A stretch of 41,320 bases of DNA from an uncultured Gemmiger sp. (GTDB lineage Bacteria; Bacillota; Clostridia; Oscillospirales; Ruminococcaceae). Both the position numbers and the translations under genes were made by a program. The stretch is taken from contig CALXHN010000011.1 in NCBI GenBank assembly GCA_944388105.1, positions 1 through 41,320 on the forward strand, written 5' to 3'. Below the pieces are notes generated by a model. It ran no database searches, was not told the DNA's origin, and saw only the letters and a list, made by a program, of their open reading frames with translations. Position 1 is the stretch's first letter; each line of letters opens with the position of its first letter. Positions 15,340 to 23,761 of this stretch are shown in pieces.

Positions 15340-15918
15340 ATGGAAAACAAGAACCAAAATTCCCGGGTACAGAACCTGGCCCTGGCCGCTATGTTCATGG
15401 CCATCGGTCTGGTGCTGCCCTTCCTGACCGGCCAGATCCCCCAGATCGGCAGCATGCTGCTGCCCATGCACCTGCCGGTGCTGCTCTGCGGGCTGATCTG
15501 CGGCTGGCAGTACGGCGGTCTGGTGGGCTTTGTGCTGCCCCTGCTGCGCTATCTGCTCTTCGGCATGCCCCCCATCTATCCCACCGGCGCTGCCATGGCC
15601 TTTGAGCTGGCCGCCTACGGCATCCTGGCCGGCTGGCTGTACGCCCACTCCCGCTGGAAGTGCGTCAAGGCCCTGTACGTCTGCCTGATCGGCGCCATGC
15701 TGGGCGGCCGTCTGGTCTGGGGTCTGGCCGAAGTGCTGCTGCTGGGCCTGGGCGGTTCCGGGTTCACCTGGGCGGCCTTCCTGGCCGGGGCCTTCACCAA
15801 CGCCATCCCCGGCATCATCCTGCAGCTGGTGTTCATCCCCGCCTTCATGGTGGCTTTGGACCGCACCGGTCTGCGCCGGTTCAGCCACGCCCACAACCCG
15901 GCCAAAAAAGAAAGCTGA
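15340..15918 (+). CDS. ECF transporter S component (vitamin-type substrate-binding membrane subunit)
   Basis: The 192-residue membrane protein has about six hydrophobic helices and the pattern ALAAMFMAIGLVLPFLTGQI...LLPMHLPVLLCGLICG...YPTGAAMAFELAAYG, which matches S components of group II energy-coupling-factor importers. These bind a vitamin or cofactor precursor and share a common EcfA/EcfT module encoded elsewhere. The substrate cannot be assigned; pantothenate- or folate-type S components look most alike. The start ATG 15340 has AAAGGAG upstream; the longer frame from 15271 is not supported. Single-gene unit with its own promoter and terminator. Confidence 0.8.
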   Translation: MENKNQNSRVQNLALAAMFMAIGLVLPFLTGQIPQIGSMLLPMHLPVLLCGLICGWQYGGLVGFVLPLLRYLLFGMPPIYPTGAAMAFELAAYGILAGWLYAHSRWKCVKALYVCLIGAMLGGRLVWGLAEVLLLGLGGSGFTWAAFLAGAFTNAIPGIILQLVFIPAFMVALDRTGLRRFSHAHNPAKKES

Positions 15919-15942
15919 ACCCCCAAAATCAGGACTTTCCCC

Positions 15943-15981
15943 GGCCCCTTTCGCCCACCCCGCGGCGGAGGGGCCTTTTTT
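15943..15981 (+). terminator. Intrinsic terminator after the ECF gene
   Basis: GGCCCCT and AGGGGCC form a seven-pair stem with a GC-rich loop, followed by TTTTTT. Confidence 0.75.
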
Positions 15982-15994
15982 GATGGCCGGGGGC

Positions 15995-16022
15995 TTGTCA
16001 GCCGCCGCAAAGATGATACAAT
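15995..16022 (+). promoter_or_regulatory. Promoter of the ROK glucokinase gene
   Basis: TTGTCA (15995-16000), 16 bases, TACAAT (16017-16022), followed by a 55-base leader. Confidence 0.65.
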
Positions 16023-16077
16023 AAAATCAAAGTAAGGCCGCGGCTGCGGGTCGGGCCGGAATACAGGAGGAAAACAG

Positions 16078-17040
16078 ATGATCTATCTTGGCGTGGATCT
16101 GGGCGGCACCAACATCAAGGCCGCCCTGGTAGAGGAGGATGGCCGCATCCTGCGGGAGGGCAGCCGTCCCACCCGTCTGCCCCGTCCGGCGGAAGCGGTG
16201 TGTGATGACATCGCCGGTTTGTGCCGGGAACTGATGAAGGAAGAAAAACTGGGCACCGCCGATGTGGCCTGCGTGGGTGTGGGCTGCCCCGGCACGGTGG
16301 ATGACACCACCGGCATGGTGCTGTACTCCAACAACCTGGACTGGGCGGACTTTGCCATGGGGGACTACCTGCACAAGGCCCTGGGCATGCCGGTGCGTCT
16401 GGCCAACGACGCCAACGCCGCCGCTTTGGGCGAAGCTTTGGCCGGCTGCGCCAAGGGCGCCCAGAGCGCGGTGATCATCACCCTGGGCACCGGCGTGGGC
16501 GGCGGTGTGGTGCTGGACGGCAAGCTGCTCACCGGCTACACCGGCGCCGCCGCCGAACCCGGTCACATGGCCATTGACGGCAGTGCCGACGCCCCCCTGT
16601 GCACCTGCGGGCGCCGGGGCTGCTTTGAGGCCTTTGCCAGCGCCACCGCCCTGATCCGCCAGACCCGGGAAGCCATGCAGGCCCACCCCGAAAGCGGGCT
16701 GTGGAAGCTGGCCCCCACCCTGGAAGAGGTCACCGGCCGCACCGTTTTTGATGCCCGGGATGCCGGGGACCCGGTGGCCGCCCAGGTGGTGGACAACTAC
16801 ATCGGCTATCTGGCCGCCGGTGTGGCCAACCTGATCAACATCTTCTTCCCCCAGGTGGTGGGGCTGTCCGGCGGCATCGCCAACCAGGGCGAAGCCCTGC
16901 TGGTCCCCCTGCGGGCCAAGGTGGAGCCCCTGGTCTTCGGCGCGGCCCATGCCCACAAAAAGACCACCATCACCACCTGCACCCTGGGCTATCGGGCCGG
17001 GGTCATCGGCGCGGCGCTGCTGGGCCGCACCGCCCGCTGA
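16078..17040 (+). CDS. ROK-family glucokinase
   Basis: The 320-residue sugar kinase begins with the phosphate-binding GVDLGGTNIKAAL and contains the catalytic Asp111 in ANDANAAALGE. It has ITLGTGVGGGVV and the ROK zinc cluster: His163 in EPGHMAIDG with Cys175, Cys177 and Cys182 in CTCGRRGC. These features fit the Gram-positive GlcK branch that phosphorylates glucose with ATP to feed glycolysis; other hexoses are possible. AGGAGG precedes the ATG. It is monocistronic, with promoter and terminator visible. Confidence 0.92.
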   Translation: MIYLGVDLGGTNIKAALVEEDGRILREGSRPTRLPRPAEAVCDDIAGLCRELMKEEKLGTADVACVGVGCPGTVDDTTGMVLYSNNLDWADFAMGDYLHKALGMPVRLANDANAAALGEALAGCAKGAQSAVIITLGTGVGGGVVLDGKLLTGYTGAAAEPGHMAIDGSADAPLCTCGRRGCFEAFASATALIRQTREAMQAHPESGLWKLAPTLEEVTGRTVFDARDAGDPVAAQVVDNYIGYLAAGVANLINIFFPQVVGLSGGIANQGEALLVPLRAKVEPLVFGAAHAHKKTTITTCTLGYRAGVIGAALLGRTAR

Positions 17041-17054
17041 ACGTACATCTGCAG

Positions 17055-17095
17055 CAAAAAAGGACCGCTGCCCCCTGTGGGGCGGCGGTCCTTTT
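17055..17095. terminator. Bidirectional terminator between glucokinase and HD-GYP genes
   Basis: AGGACCGCTGCCCC and GGGGCGGCGGTCCT pair over 14 bases with one G-T wobble around CTGT; A- and T-runs flank it. Confidence 0.85.
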
Positions 17096-17103
17096 CGGTT
17101 GTC

Positions 17104-19662
17104 TTATCGGGCGGGTTCGGACGAGGGCTCGGGGGCGGCGTCGGCGTGCACCTGGATCTTTCCGCTGCGCACCAGGTCGATGAACAGCTTGCCCAGGCGG
17201 GGGTCGAACTGGGAACCCAAATTGTCCTCGATCTCCTGCAGGGCCCGGTCCACGCTCAGCGCGTCCTTGTAGCTGCGGCGGGAGACCATGGCGTCAAAGG
17301 AATCGGCCAGACACAGGCACCGGGCCCCGATGGGGATCTGCTCCCCCGCGATGCCCCGGGGATATCCCTGGCCGTCCCACCGTTCGTGGTGGCCCAGCAC
17401 CGAAGGGATGACGTAGTCCATGGAGGGCAGGTACCGGATCATGGAGATGGAATCCTCCACATGCTGCTTGATCACATCGTATTCCTCGGCGGTCAGGCGG
17501 CCGGTCTTGGAAAGGATGGTCTCCGGGGTGCCGATCTTGCCGATGTCATGCAGCAGACCCGCCTGCCGGACGATCTCGATGTGCTCGGCGTCCAGACCGG
17601 CGGCCCGGGCCAGGGCGGCGGCGTATTCCGCCACATGCTGGGAATGGCTGAAGGTGTAATGGTCCTTGGCGTCGATGGCGGCGGTCAGGGCGAAGATGGT
17701 GGAAGAACAGCTGTCCGCCAGGGCCCGCTTGGAGGCGTAGCTCTTGGCGATGCGGGTGTCCTCCGGCTCGGGGGTGTACAGGCACACCCGGTTCTTGCCG
17801 CTGTTCTTGGCGGAGTAGACGGCCATGCCCGCATAGGTCAGCAGCTCCTCCACGCTGCGGGCACAGGTGGGATAGCTGCTGATGCCGGCGCAGAAGGTCA
17901 GGAAACGGCGGGTGGTCTGACCGGAGCCCACCACTTCCCGCCGCAGCCACTGGCGGGCCTGCTCTGCGCAGTCGGTGGCGGTGTCCGGCGCACAGAAGGG
18001 GAAGCTGATGACAAATTCCTTGCCGCTGTACCGGGCCACGGTGCCCCGGCTGCCCACCAGCACCCGCAGGGCGTTGGCAAACCGCTTGAGGATGCGGTCC
18101 CCTTCGGCGGCGCCGTACAGTTCGTTGTACAGCCGGAAGTCGTCAAAGCTGATGATGAGCACCGTCAGCTGGTCGTGGCGGGCCAGATCAAAGTCCCGCT
18201 GCAGCACTTCCTGGAAATAACTGCGGTTGTACAGCCCGGTGAGCGGGTCAAACTGGGCCTTTTTGCGCAGCGCCTCATACAGGGAGGCGTTGTTCAGGGC
18301 AATGGCCAGCACCGCCGCCACCGAATCCAGCATGCTCAGCCGGTCCTGGGACAGGGCGCGGCGGGCGGCCGTGTCCTGCCGGGAAAACAGGGTCAGGGCG
18401 GTCATTTCCTCCCCGCTCATGACGGGCAGCAGCAGTTCCACCCGCATCTGGTCCAGGCGGTCCTTCTCCTTCTGCCACAGGGCCCGGAAATACCGGGACC
18501 GGGTGAATTCCGCGTACTGGGAACAGCAGCCCCGGGATTTCAGCCAGACCATCAGCGGATCGTCGGCGGCAAAGCTGTCCCGGCAGGCCACCGACATCTC
18601 GGTGGCATCCCGCATCTCGTAGCAGCCGGTGCGGCTGTCCAGCACAAAGATGCGGGCGGTGTATCCGGGCATGGTGTGCTGCAGGTAATCCCGGTACAGC
18701 TGCAGCAGGGCGTTCATGCTCAGGGTCTTGTTCACGTCGGTGCTGAACCGGCGCAGTTCCTCGTTCTGCTGTTCGGCGCCCTTGAGCAGGATGGCGGTCA
18801 TGAGGCGGCGGACCAGGCAGAACAGCAGCACCGTGAGCACCGACACCGCCACCGAGAAGACGATGGTCTTGTAGGGCATGAAGTTGGCAAAATACCGGGC
18901 ATAGAAGGCGTCCGCCGCACGATAGCAGCTGACCAGCAGCACGCTGGCGCAGATCAGGGCGATGGCAAACACCGGCCCGTTGGAGGCAAAGCTGCGCAGG
19001 GGCACCAGGCGGCGCCGGTACAGCATGTAGTACAGGCAGCAGGCGTTGACCATGCAGGAGAAGGTATCCACCGGCAGCGAGACCATCTGGGGCAGCACCG
19101 CCGATACGGTGCAGGCGAACATGACCGCCACGCCCACCAGCATGGGGCGGAACTGGGCGATGTCCGTCTGGCCGTTCCGGCAGCTTTTGTAAGCCAGACG
19201 CCAGGAGGCCAGCAGGGTGTACACGGCCATGAGGATGGGGATGGCCACCAGGGGCGAGACACCGTACTCAAAGCGGGTCTCGTGGCCCACCGTGACCATG
19301 TGGGGGTCGGTGATGAAGACGTTGCCCGCGTTGAGCAGCAGGATCACCAGCCAGATGGCCCCCTGCACAATGTGGGAGAAGGGCGCCTTGGTGGCGGTGA
19401 ACCGGTAGATGAAGTTGTAGACCAGGAAAGGTACCAGAAAGATGCCGGTGATGGACACCATGTACCAGAACGGGGACCCCGGTGCCAGCTGCAGGCGCAT
19501 GAAGAGGGACCCGCCGGACCACATGGTGAAAGCACCCAGCAGGGCGATGAAGGCATAGACCAGGCGGTCCTTCTTGGTGCTCAGGGCGGTGAGGAACAGA
19601 AACAGGTTGCACAGCAGGGAAAGCAGGGGCACAATGATGAACAGGCGTTCGTTCAGGGTCAC
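17104..19662 (-). CDS. Membrane GAF-GGDEF-HD-GYP cyclic-di-GMP signalling protein with degenerate GGDEF
   Basis: The 852-residue protein has eight or so membrane helices in residues 1-290, resembling a 7TM/histidine-kinase-type sensor. A helical and GAF-like region follows at 300-460, a GGDEF domain at 470-630 and an HD-GYP phosphodiesterase domain at 655-835. The GGDEF active site reads SGKEF (546-550), so cyclase activity is doubtful. The HD-GYP site is complete, with LLHDIGK around 703-709 and GHHERWDGQGYP at 757-768. I infer that it mainly degrades cyclic-di-GMP, with the GGDEF possibly binding nucleotide. It starts with GTG 19662 overlapping the stop of the GH3 gene (GTGA) and is last in a four-gene operon. 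Confidence 0.92.
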   Translation of the reverse strand: MTLNERLFIIVPLLSLLCNLFLFLTALSTKKDRLVYAFIALLGAFTMWSGGSLFMRLQLAPGSPFWYMVSITGIFLVPFLVYNFIYRFTATKAPFSHIVQGAIWLVILLLNAGNVFITDPHMVTVGHETRFEYGVSPLVAIPILMAVYTLLASWRLAYKSCRNGQTDIAQFRPMLVGVAVMFACTVSAVLPQMVSLPVDTFSCMVNACCLYYMLYRRRLVPLRSFASNGPVFAIALICASVLLVSCYRAADAFYARYFANFMPYKTIVFSVAVSVLTVLLFCLVRRLMTAILLKGAEQQNEELRRFSTDVNKTLSMNALLQLYRDYLQHTMPGYTARIFVLDSRTGCYEMRDATEMSVACRDSFAADDPLMVWLKSRGCCSQYAEFTRSRYFRALWQKEKDRLDQMRVELLLPVMSGEEMTALTLFSRQDTAARRALSQDRLSMLDSVAAVLAIALNNASLYEALRKKAQFDPLTGLYNRSYFQEVLQRDFDLARHDQLTVLIISFDDFRLYNELYGAAEGDRILKRFANALRVLVGSRGTVARYSGKEFVISFPFCAPDTATDCAEQARQWLRREVVGSGQTTRRFLTFCAGISSYPTCARSVEELLTYAGMAVYSAKNSGKNRVCLYTPEPEDTRIAKSYASKRALADSCSSTIFALTAAIDAKDHYTFSHSQHVAEYAAALARAAGLDAEHIEIVRQAGLLHDIGKIGTPETILSKTGRLTAEEYDVIKQHVEDSISMIRYLPSMDYVIPSVLGHHERWDGQGYPRGIAGEQIPIGARCLCLADSFDAMVSRRSYKDALSVDRALQEIEDNLGSQFDPRLGKLFIDLVRSGKIQVHADAAPEPSSEPAR

Positions 19663-21287
19663 CGGTCCTCACCCCCTTCTTCCGCCGGACCCTGCATATG
19701 CAGGATGTCCAGCACGATCTCCCGGGGTGCGCCCACCGGCGGGACCCGGCGGCCGGTGCGGGCGGTATAGGCATCCACCGTGCCGGATTTCAGGATGGTC
19801 ACCCGCAGCGGGTCCATGCCCAGCAGGCGTTTCAGGTCCTTGTAATCTCCGTCATAGGAGCGGAAGTAGATGGACAGATGTTCCTGCAGAATCTGCCGGG
19901 ACAGGCTGGCGGCGCCGGGATCGTCCGAGTCCAGCTCCGCGTACAGGTCCAGGTAGGAGTGGCCGTCGGCGTCGTATTCCTTCACCGCGAACCAGTGCCC
20001 GATGGGCAGGCGGGAGAGGGTGATGACCTTTTCAATCTCCCGTTTGGTGATGCGGGTGAAGCCCGCAATGTCGATGACGGTGGGGATGCGGTCCACATAC
20101 TCGAACTGGGGCAGGTCCAGCTTGTCCTCCGGGTTGCGCAGACGCAGGCAGCGGTAGATATCCCCCACCCGATAGCGCAGGAAGGCGCCGCCCTTGAGCA
20201 CCGTGATGACCAGCTCGTATTTCTGGCCGGCCACCAGCTCGTCCATCAGATAGGTGCGGGGCGTGTAGGCGGGATCTTCCAGTTCCCGGAGGTATTCGTG
20301 CTCGGGAATGAACTCATAGAAGCAGGCGTCCGGGAAAAAGACCAGCCCGTTCTTGCTCCAAGTCTCGGTGCCCATGCAGGAAGGCTCGGTGCCGCCGGCC
20401 AGTTCCAGGGGACGGATGCCCCAGGCTTCGGCCAGCTCGTTCTTGTACAGGGCGGTGTCGGTACCCACACAGACAAACCCGTCCAGCTTGAACAGGTCCC
20501 GGGGCCGCAGATGGGTGCCGTCCCGCCGGCAGCGGTACAGGGCCGACAGCAGCCGTACCAGCATGCGGGGACTCATCCCCCACAGAAGGCTCAGACTGCC
20601 GCCGCCCCCGCCGCCGGCCAGACTGTCCAGGTTGCGGGTGGCGCCGTACAGCACGCTGCTCATGCCGAAAAACAGGTTCATGCCGTGCTTGACCGCCAGC
20701 TTGTATCCCAGGCGGGTCTGCTGGCCGAAGCTCATCTTGCGGGCTTCCCGCACCGAGGGCATGAACCGCAGGCGGATCTGCGGGCGGATCAGGTCGGGAA
20801 ACATGCCGGTGGCGTAGGGCATGGGGGCCAGACTGTACAGCACCCGGGCCCCGGGCCGCACATGAAAATGGCCCCGGCCCTTGCTGGTGGACAGGATCAT
20901 GGCCGCCAGAATGTTGCGGGTGTAGGCTTCCAGCATGCTCTCGGTATAAGGAGCGCGCTTGGAGGGAAAATCGCCGCCCTCCCAGGTGGTGTGCAGCCAC
21001 ACCACCGGCTTGGCGGGCAGCATCTCCTCCCGCTGGGGCAGCAGTACGTCGGCGTAATCCTCAAATTTCGTCAGGGGGACCAGGGTGCGGAACTCCTCCA
21101 CATTGCGGGGCACACCGTTCTTGAACAGGCGCTGCCCCAGCGGGCAGGCGGCCATCAGCGACACCTGCTCCATGACCAGGCGGTTCTGGATCTGCATGTA
21201 CTCCGGCAGAGTCAGGTCCAGAAAACCGCAGTATTCCTGCCAGATTTCGGCGGCCGGACATTGTTTCAGCTTTTCCTCAAAGGTCAT
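19659..21287 (-). CDS. GH3-family acyl-acid adenylating enzyme (auxin-responsive GH3-like)
   Basis: The 542-residue protein matches the GH3 adenylate-forming superfamily by overall length, the ATP-binding region near LELAGGTEPSCMGTE, the motif FFPDACFYEFIP, and the C-terminal LRYRVGDIYRCL followed by FEYVDR. In plants GH3 enzymes join acyl acids such as auxin or jasmonate to amino acids; bacterial members are largely uncharacterised but should activate a carboxylate with ATP. The glycine-rich loop GGGGGG inside the N-terminal domain is unusual. It has an ATG with AGGGAT upstream, follows the methyltransferase-like gene by 25 bases, and overlaps the HD-GYP gene. Confidence 0.85.
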   Translation of the reverse strand: MTFEEKLKQCPAAEIWQEYCGFLDLTLPEYMQIQNRLVMEQVSLMAACPLGQRLFKNGVPRNVEEFRTLVPLTKFEDYADVLLPQREEMLPAKPVVWLHTTWEGGDFPSKRAPYTESMLEAYTRNILAAMILSTSKGRGHFHVRPGARVLYSLAPMPYATGMFPDLIRPQIRLRFMPSVREARKMSFGQQTRLGYKLAVKHGMNLFFGMSSVLYGATRNLDSLAGGGGGGSLSLLWGMSPRMLVRLLSALYRCRRDGTHLRPRDLFKLDGFVCVGTDTALYKNELAEAWGIRPLELAGGTEPSCMGTETWSKNGLVFFPDACFYEFIPEHEYLRELEDPAYTPRTYLMDELVAGQKYELVITVLKGGAFLRYRVGDIYRCLRLRNPEDKLDLPQFEYVDRIPTVIDIAGFTRITKREIEKVITLSRLPIGHWFAVKEYDADGHSYLDLYAELDSDDPGAASLSRQILQEHLSIYFRSYDGDYKDLKRLLGMDPLRVTILKSGTVDAYTARTGRRVPPVGAPREIVLDILHMQGPAEEGGEDR

Positions 21288-21312
21288 GGTAGGACATCCC
21301 TTTTTTCAGATT

Positions 21313-21906
21313 TTACTTCGGGGTGCGCAGGGTACGCAGGCAGCGGCGCAGGCTGCGGAGGGTGGGCAGAAACCGGGGCGTGACGGCCCGGTAGGCCGCA
21401 TAGTTCCGGATGCTGCGGGGAAAGACGACGGCGCCCTGCCAGGCGGCATAGGCGGCGTCCAGGGCGGTGAACAGCACAAAGGCACAGCCCAGGGCCCAGC
21501 CGCCCAGCGCGCCCCACAGGCAGGCGTAAAACCCGCCCAGGAACAGGACCCCCGGATGCCGGCACAGGGCGAACACGCCGGTGTCCACCAGAGGGCGGAG
21601 CTCATCCGGTCGGGCGGTGGCAGCGCTGCTGCCGCCCGACGGCAGGGCAAAAAACAGGGTGTAGACCAGAAGGCCCAGCAGCAGCACCGCCCCCGCGCCG
21701 AACACCAGGGAGACGGGACCGTGGGCATACCGGCGCAGGGCGTCGGCAGCCAGCACGGCGGTGACCAGGGCCAGCAATCCGCCGCCCGCCGGAAACAGCG
21801 CTCCGGCGCCCCGGCGGCCGTGCAGTACCTGGGCGTAATCGGAAAGGAACATCAGCCCGAAAGCCAGGGCGCCCAGACCCAGGCAGGCCAGCCGGATGGC
21901 CGTCAT
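21313..21906 (-). CDS. Membrane methyltransferase-like protein (isoprenylcysteine carboxyl methyltransferase / PEMT fold)
   Basis: The 197-residue protein has about five membrane helices. A conserved-looking C-terminal segment, VFALCRHPGVLFLGGFYACLW, resembles the RHPxY motif that binds S-adenosylmethionine in the ICMT/PEMT/NNMT-like membrane methyltransferases, but the Tyr is replaced by Val. Function is therefore provisional: O- or N-methylation of a lipid-like acid is the family activity. Its ATG overlaps the stop of the DegV gene (ATGA), so translation is coupled. The GH3 gene follows 25 bases later. Confidence 0.6.
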   Translation of the reverse strand: MTAIRLACLGLGALAFGLMFLSDYAQVLHGRRGAGALFPAGGGLLALVTAVLAADALRRYAHGPVSLVFGAGAVLLLGLLVYTLFFALPSGGSSAATARPDELRPLVDTGVFALCRHPGVLFLGGFYACLWGALGGWALGCAFVLFTALDAAYAAWQGAVVFPRSIRNYAAYRAVTPRFLPTLRSLRRCLRTLRTPK

Positions 21907-22757
21907 TTCTGGCGGAAGGCCAGACCCAGGCAGCCCGCCCCGGTATAAATGCCGATGACGGCGCCCACCCAGCCGATGGTGATGCGGATCTCCGGGTCGA
22001 TGGCCCGCAGCCGTTCGGCCACGGTCTCGGCCAGCTGGGTGCGGTCGGCGTGAAAGACAAAGACCTCCCCGCCGTAGACCGCTCTCTCCCGGTACAGGTC
22101 CACCACCCGGTCCACCGCCCGGTCAAAGCCCCGGACGATGCCGATATCGCTGACCAGCCCGTCCTTGAACACCAGGATGGGTTTGACCTTGAGCAGGTCG
22201 GCGGCCAGCACCCGGATGGCCCCGGCGCGGCCGCCCTTGCGGGCGTTGGCCAGGGACTCCATGGCAAAGTAGACCCCCACATGAGGACGCAGTTCCTCCA
22301 GTTTTTCCACGATCCGGGCAGCGGTCAGGCCTTCCGCCGCCAGCCGTGCGGCCTCCCGGACCAGGACCGCCAGCCCGTAGGAGACCTGCTGGGAATCATA
22401 GATGGTCACGGGGGTGGCAAAGCCCTGTTCCTCCAGCAGCTTGACGGCGCTGCGGGCGGTGTTGCAGGAACCGGACATCTTGCTGGTCAGGCTCAGGCAG
22501 AGCAGCTCGGTGCAGCCCGGTTCGGCCGCAGCCGCCTGGAATGCCTGCATGAACTGCTCCAGATTGGGATGGGCTGTCTTGGGCAGCTCCTCACAATCCG
22601 CCAGCCGCCGGTACAGGGTGGGCGGGTCGATCTCGATGTTGTTGCGGTATTGCTCGGTGGGACTGAAGGCAATATAATCCGGGATGGCGGTGACGCCCAG
22701 CTCCTCCACCTGCTGCGGGGTCAGATCACAGACCGAATTGGTCAAAATATGTACCAT
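21903..22757 (-). CDS. DegV-family fatty acid-binding protein
   Basis: The 284-residue protein carries the DegV signature: ILTNSVCDLTPQ at the N-terminus, LTSKMSGSCNTAR near residues 90-102, the YDSQQVSYGLA region and the C-terminal GCLGLAF. DegV/FakB proteins bind a fatty acid in a deep pocket and present it to the FakA kinase, making acyl-phosphate for phospholipid synthesis in Gram-positives. AAGGAG lies nine bases before the ATG. It is the promoter-proximal gene of the operon with the methyltransferase-like, GH3 and HD-GYP genes. Its bound ligand could feed those enzymes, which is an inference. Confidence 0.92.
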   Translation of the reverse strand: MVHILTNSVCDLTPQQVEELGVTAIPDYIAFSPTEQYRNNIEIDPPTLYRRLADCEELPKTAHPNLEQFMQAFQAAAAEPGCTELLCLSLTSKMSGSCNTARSAVKLLEEQGFATPVTIYDSQQVSYGLAVLVREAARLAAEGLTAARIVEKLEELRPHVGVYFAMESLANARKGGRAGAIRVLAADLLKVKPILVFKDGLVSDIGIVRGFDRAVDRVVDLYRERAVYGGEVFVFHADRTQLAETVAERLRAIDPEIRITIGWVGAVIGIYTGAGCLGLAFRQK

Positions 22758-22854
22758 CCGCGACAGCTCCTTCTTGTATACAAAACAGAACGGGTCCCGC
22801 CAACTCCCTTTGGAGCGGGCCGGAACCGATTTCAGGACAGACGAAATCTACTTT

Positions 22855-22884
22855 ATTATGCGCGTGGGAGAGGGAACTTGTCAA
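22855..22884 (-). promoter_or_regulatory. Promoter of the DegV-GH3-HD-GYP operon
   Basis: On the minus strand a consensus TTGACA (22884-22879), 18 bases, CATAAT (22860-22855). The predicted leader is about 90 bases. Confidence 0.7.
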
Positions 22885-23071
22885 GAAGTGCACAATCTTG
22901 TCGAAGTCCCAAAAATGACGCGGGGAAAAGCGGCCTCACACAATCTGTTGCGGCAGCGGGGGCGGTGGGTACCAGCCAAAAGGCATATTGCACAACTGTA
23001 CAGGAAAAAGAGCTGGTTTGGGACGGCTGAACGCCAAAAATAGATATAGATCAAGAGTGGACCCCGCTGCC

Positions 23072-23100
23072 TTGCCGGGGACAGCGGATTGTGCTATCAT
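23072..23100 (+). promoter_or_regulatory. Promoter of the small membrane protein gene
   Basis: TTGCCG (23072-23077), 17 bases, TATCAT (23095-23100) with extended -10 TGC. Confidence 0.6.
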
Positions 23101-23137
23101 AGGGAAAAAGCAGAAGAGGCTGCGAGGTGTAAGGAAG

Positions 23138-23686
23138 ATGGAACAATCCAATCCGAAGGCGCGCCGGGTGCTGGCGGCCGGCTGTGTGTGCGGGCTGCTG
23201 GGCAGTCTGGCCCTGCCCTGGGACGCGGTGAGCTGCGTGCTGTACGCGCTGGCGTCGGTGCTGCTGGCGGTGGGCTGCGGCATGCTGCGCAAGATCCGCC
23301 CGGAATACGGCAGCGCCGCCAAGCCGGCGGTGGCGGCCGCGGTGGCCTTTGCCCTGGGCACCGTGCTGGACGGGGGCAGTCTGGCCCAGATGCCCATGGT
23401 GGCGGGAGCGGCGTTTTTGTATTTCAGCATCGCCTACTATGCCAACGGCGCCGTGCAGGAAGCCGGCGTGCGGGAAGCCCGGGGCGGTGCGCCCCGCCCG
23501 CCCAAGGCGGCCATCCGGTTTGAATATGCGGCCGGCCTGTTTGTGCTGGCGCTGCTTGTGGGCGAAATGATGCCCGCCATCCTGCGCCTTGCCCAGGTGG
23601 TGGCCATGGCTGCCATGGGGGTGGGCTTTGTGCAGCTGACCCGGTTCATGCTGAAAGGACCGGACAGGGAAGAACCTGCCGAGTGA
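23138..23686 (+). CDS. Small polytopic membrane protein of unknown function
   Basis: The 182-residue protein has a short basic start, then about five hydrophobic segments (VLAAGCVCGLLGSLALP, CVLYALASVLLAVGCG, AVAAAVAFALGTVL and two C-terminal helices). The cytoplasmic tail is charged (KGPDREEPAE). The pattern ALYASVLLAVGCGMLRKIRPEYG shows no recognisable active residues and I do not recognise the family. The ATG 23138 was taken because GAGGTG lies eight bases upstream; the open frame begins earlier, at 22988, but upstream of the predicted promoter. It is monocistronic and convergent with the AAA-ATPase gene. Confidence 0.65.
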   Translation: MEQSNPKARRVLAAGCVCGLLGSLALPWDAVSCVLYALASVLLAVGCGMLRKIRPEYGSAAKPAVAAAVAFALGTVLDGGSLAQMPMVAGAAFLYFSIAYYANGAVQEAGVREARGGAPRPPKAAIRFEYAAGLFVLALLVGEMMPAILRLAQVVAMAAMGVGFVQLTRFMLKGPDREEPAE

Positions 23687-23709
23687 GGCATCCCCGAAAC
23701 ATCACAGAA

Positions 23710-23752
23710 AAAGACCCCCGTCAACGGATTGCCCGTTGGCGGGGGTCCTTTG
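23710..23752. terminator. Bidirectional terminator between the membrane protein and AAA genes
   Basis: AAAGACCCCCG...CAACGG and CCGTTG...CGGGGGTCCTTT form a long stem with one bulge; T-runs follow on both strands. Confidence 0.85.
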
Positions 23753-23761
23753 TGTTCTGCG

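Larger units (their letters stand above)
22758..23137. other. 380-base intergenic region between divergent DegV operon and a small membrane protein gene
   Basis: It holds the divergent promoters and, in the DegV leader, a hairpin with arms CCCGC/GCGGG and inner CTCC/GGAG (about 22799-22822). No supported gene or known riboswitch was seen in the remainder. Confidence 0.5.

Noticed and set aside
17077-19770. Long plus-strand open frame of about 900 codons opposite the HD-GYP gene
   Set aside because: It is His/Gln/Gly-rich with no domain and mirrors a clear protein on the other strand; the very high GC at third positions opens antisense frames.
22758-23137. Possible small gene in the 380-base DegV upstream region
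   Set aside because: Open frames there lack ribosome sites and cross the predicted promoters.
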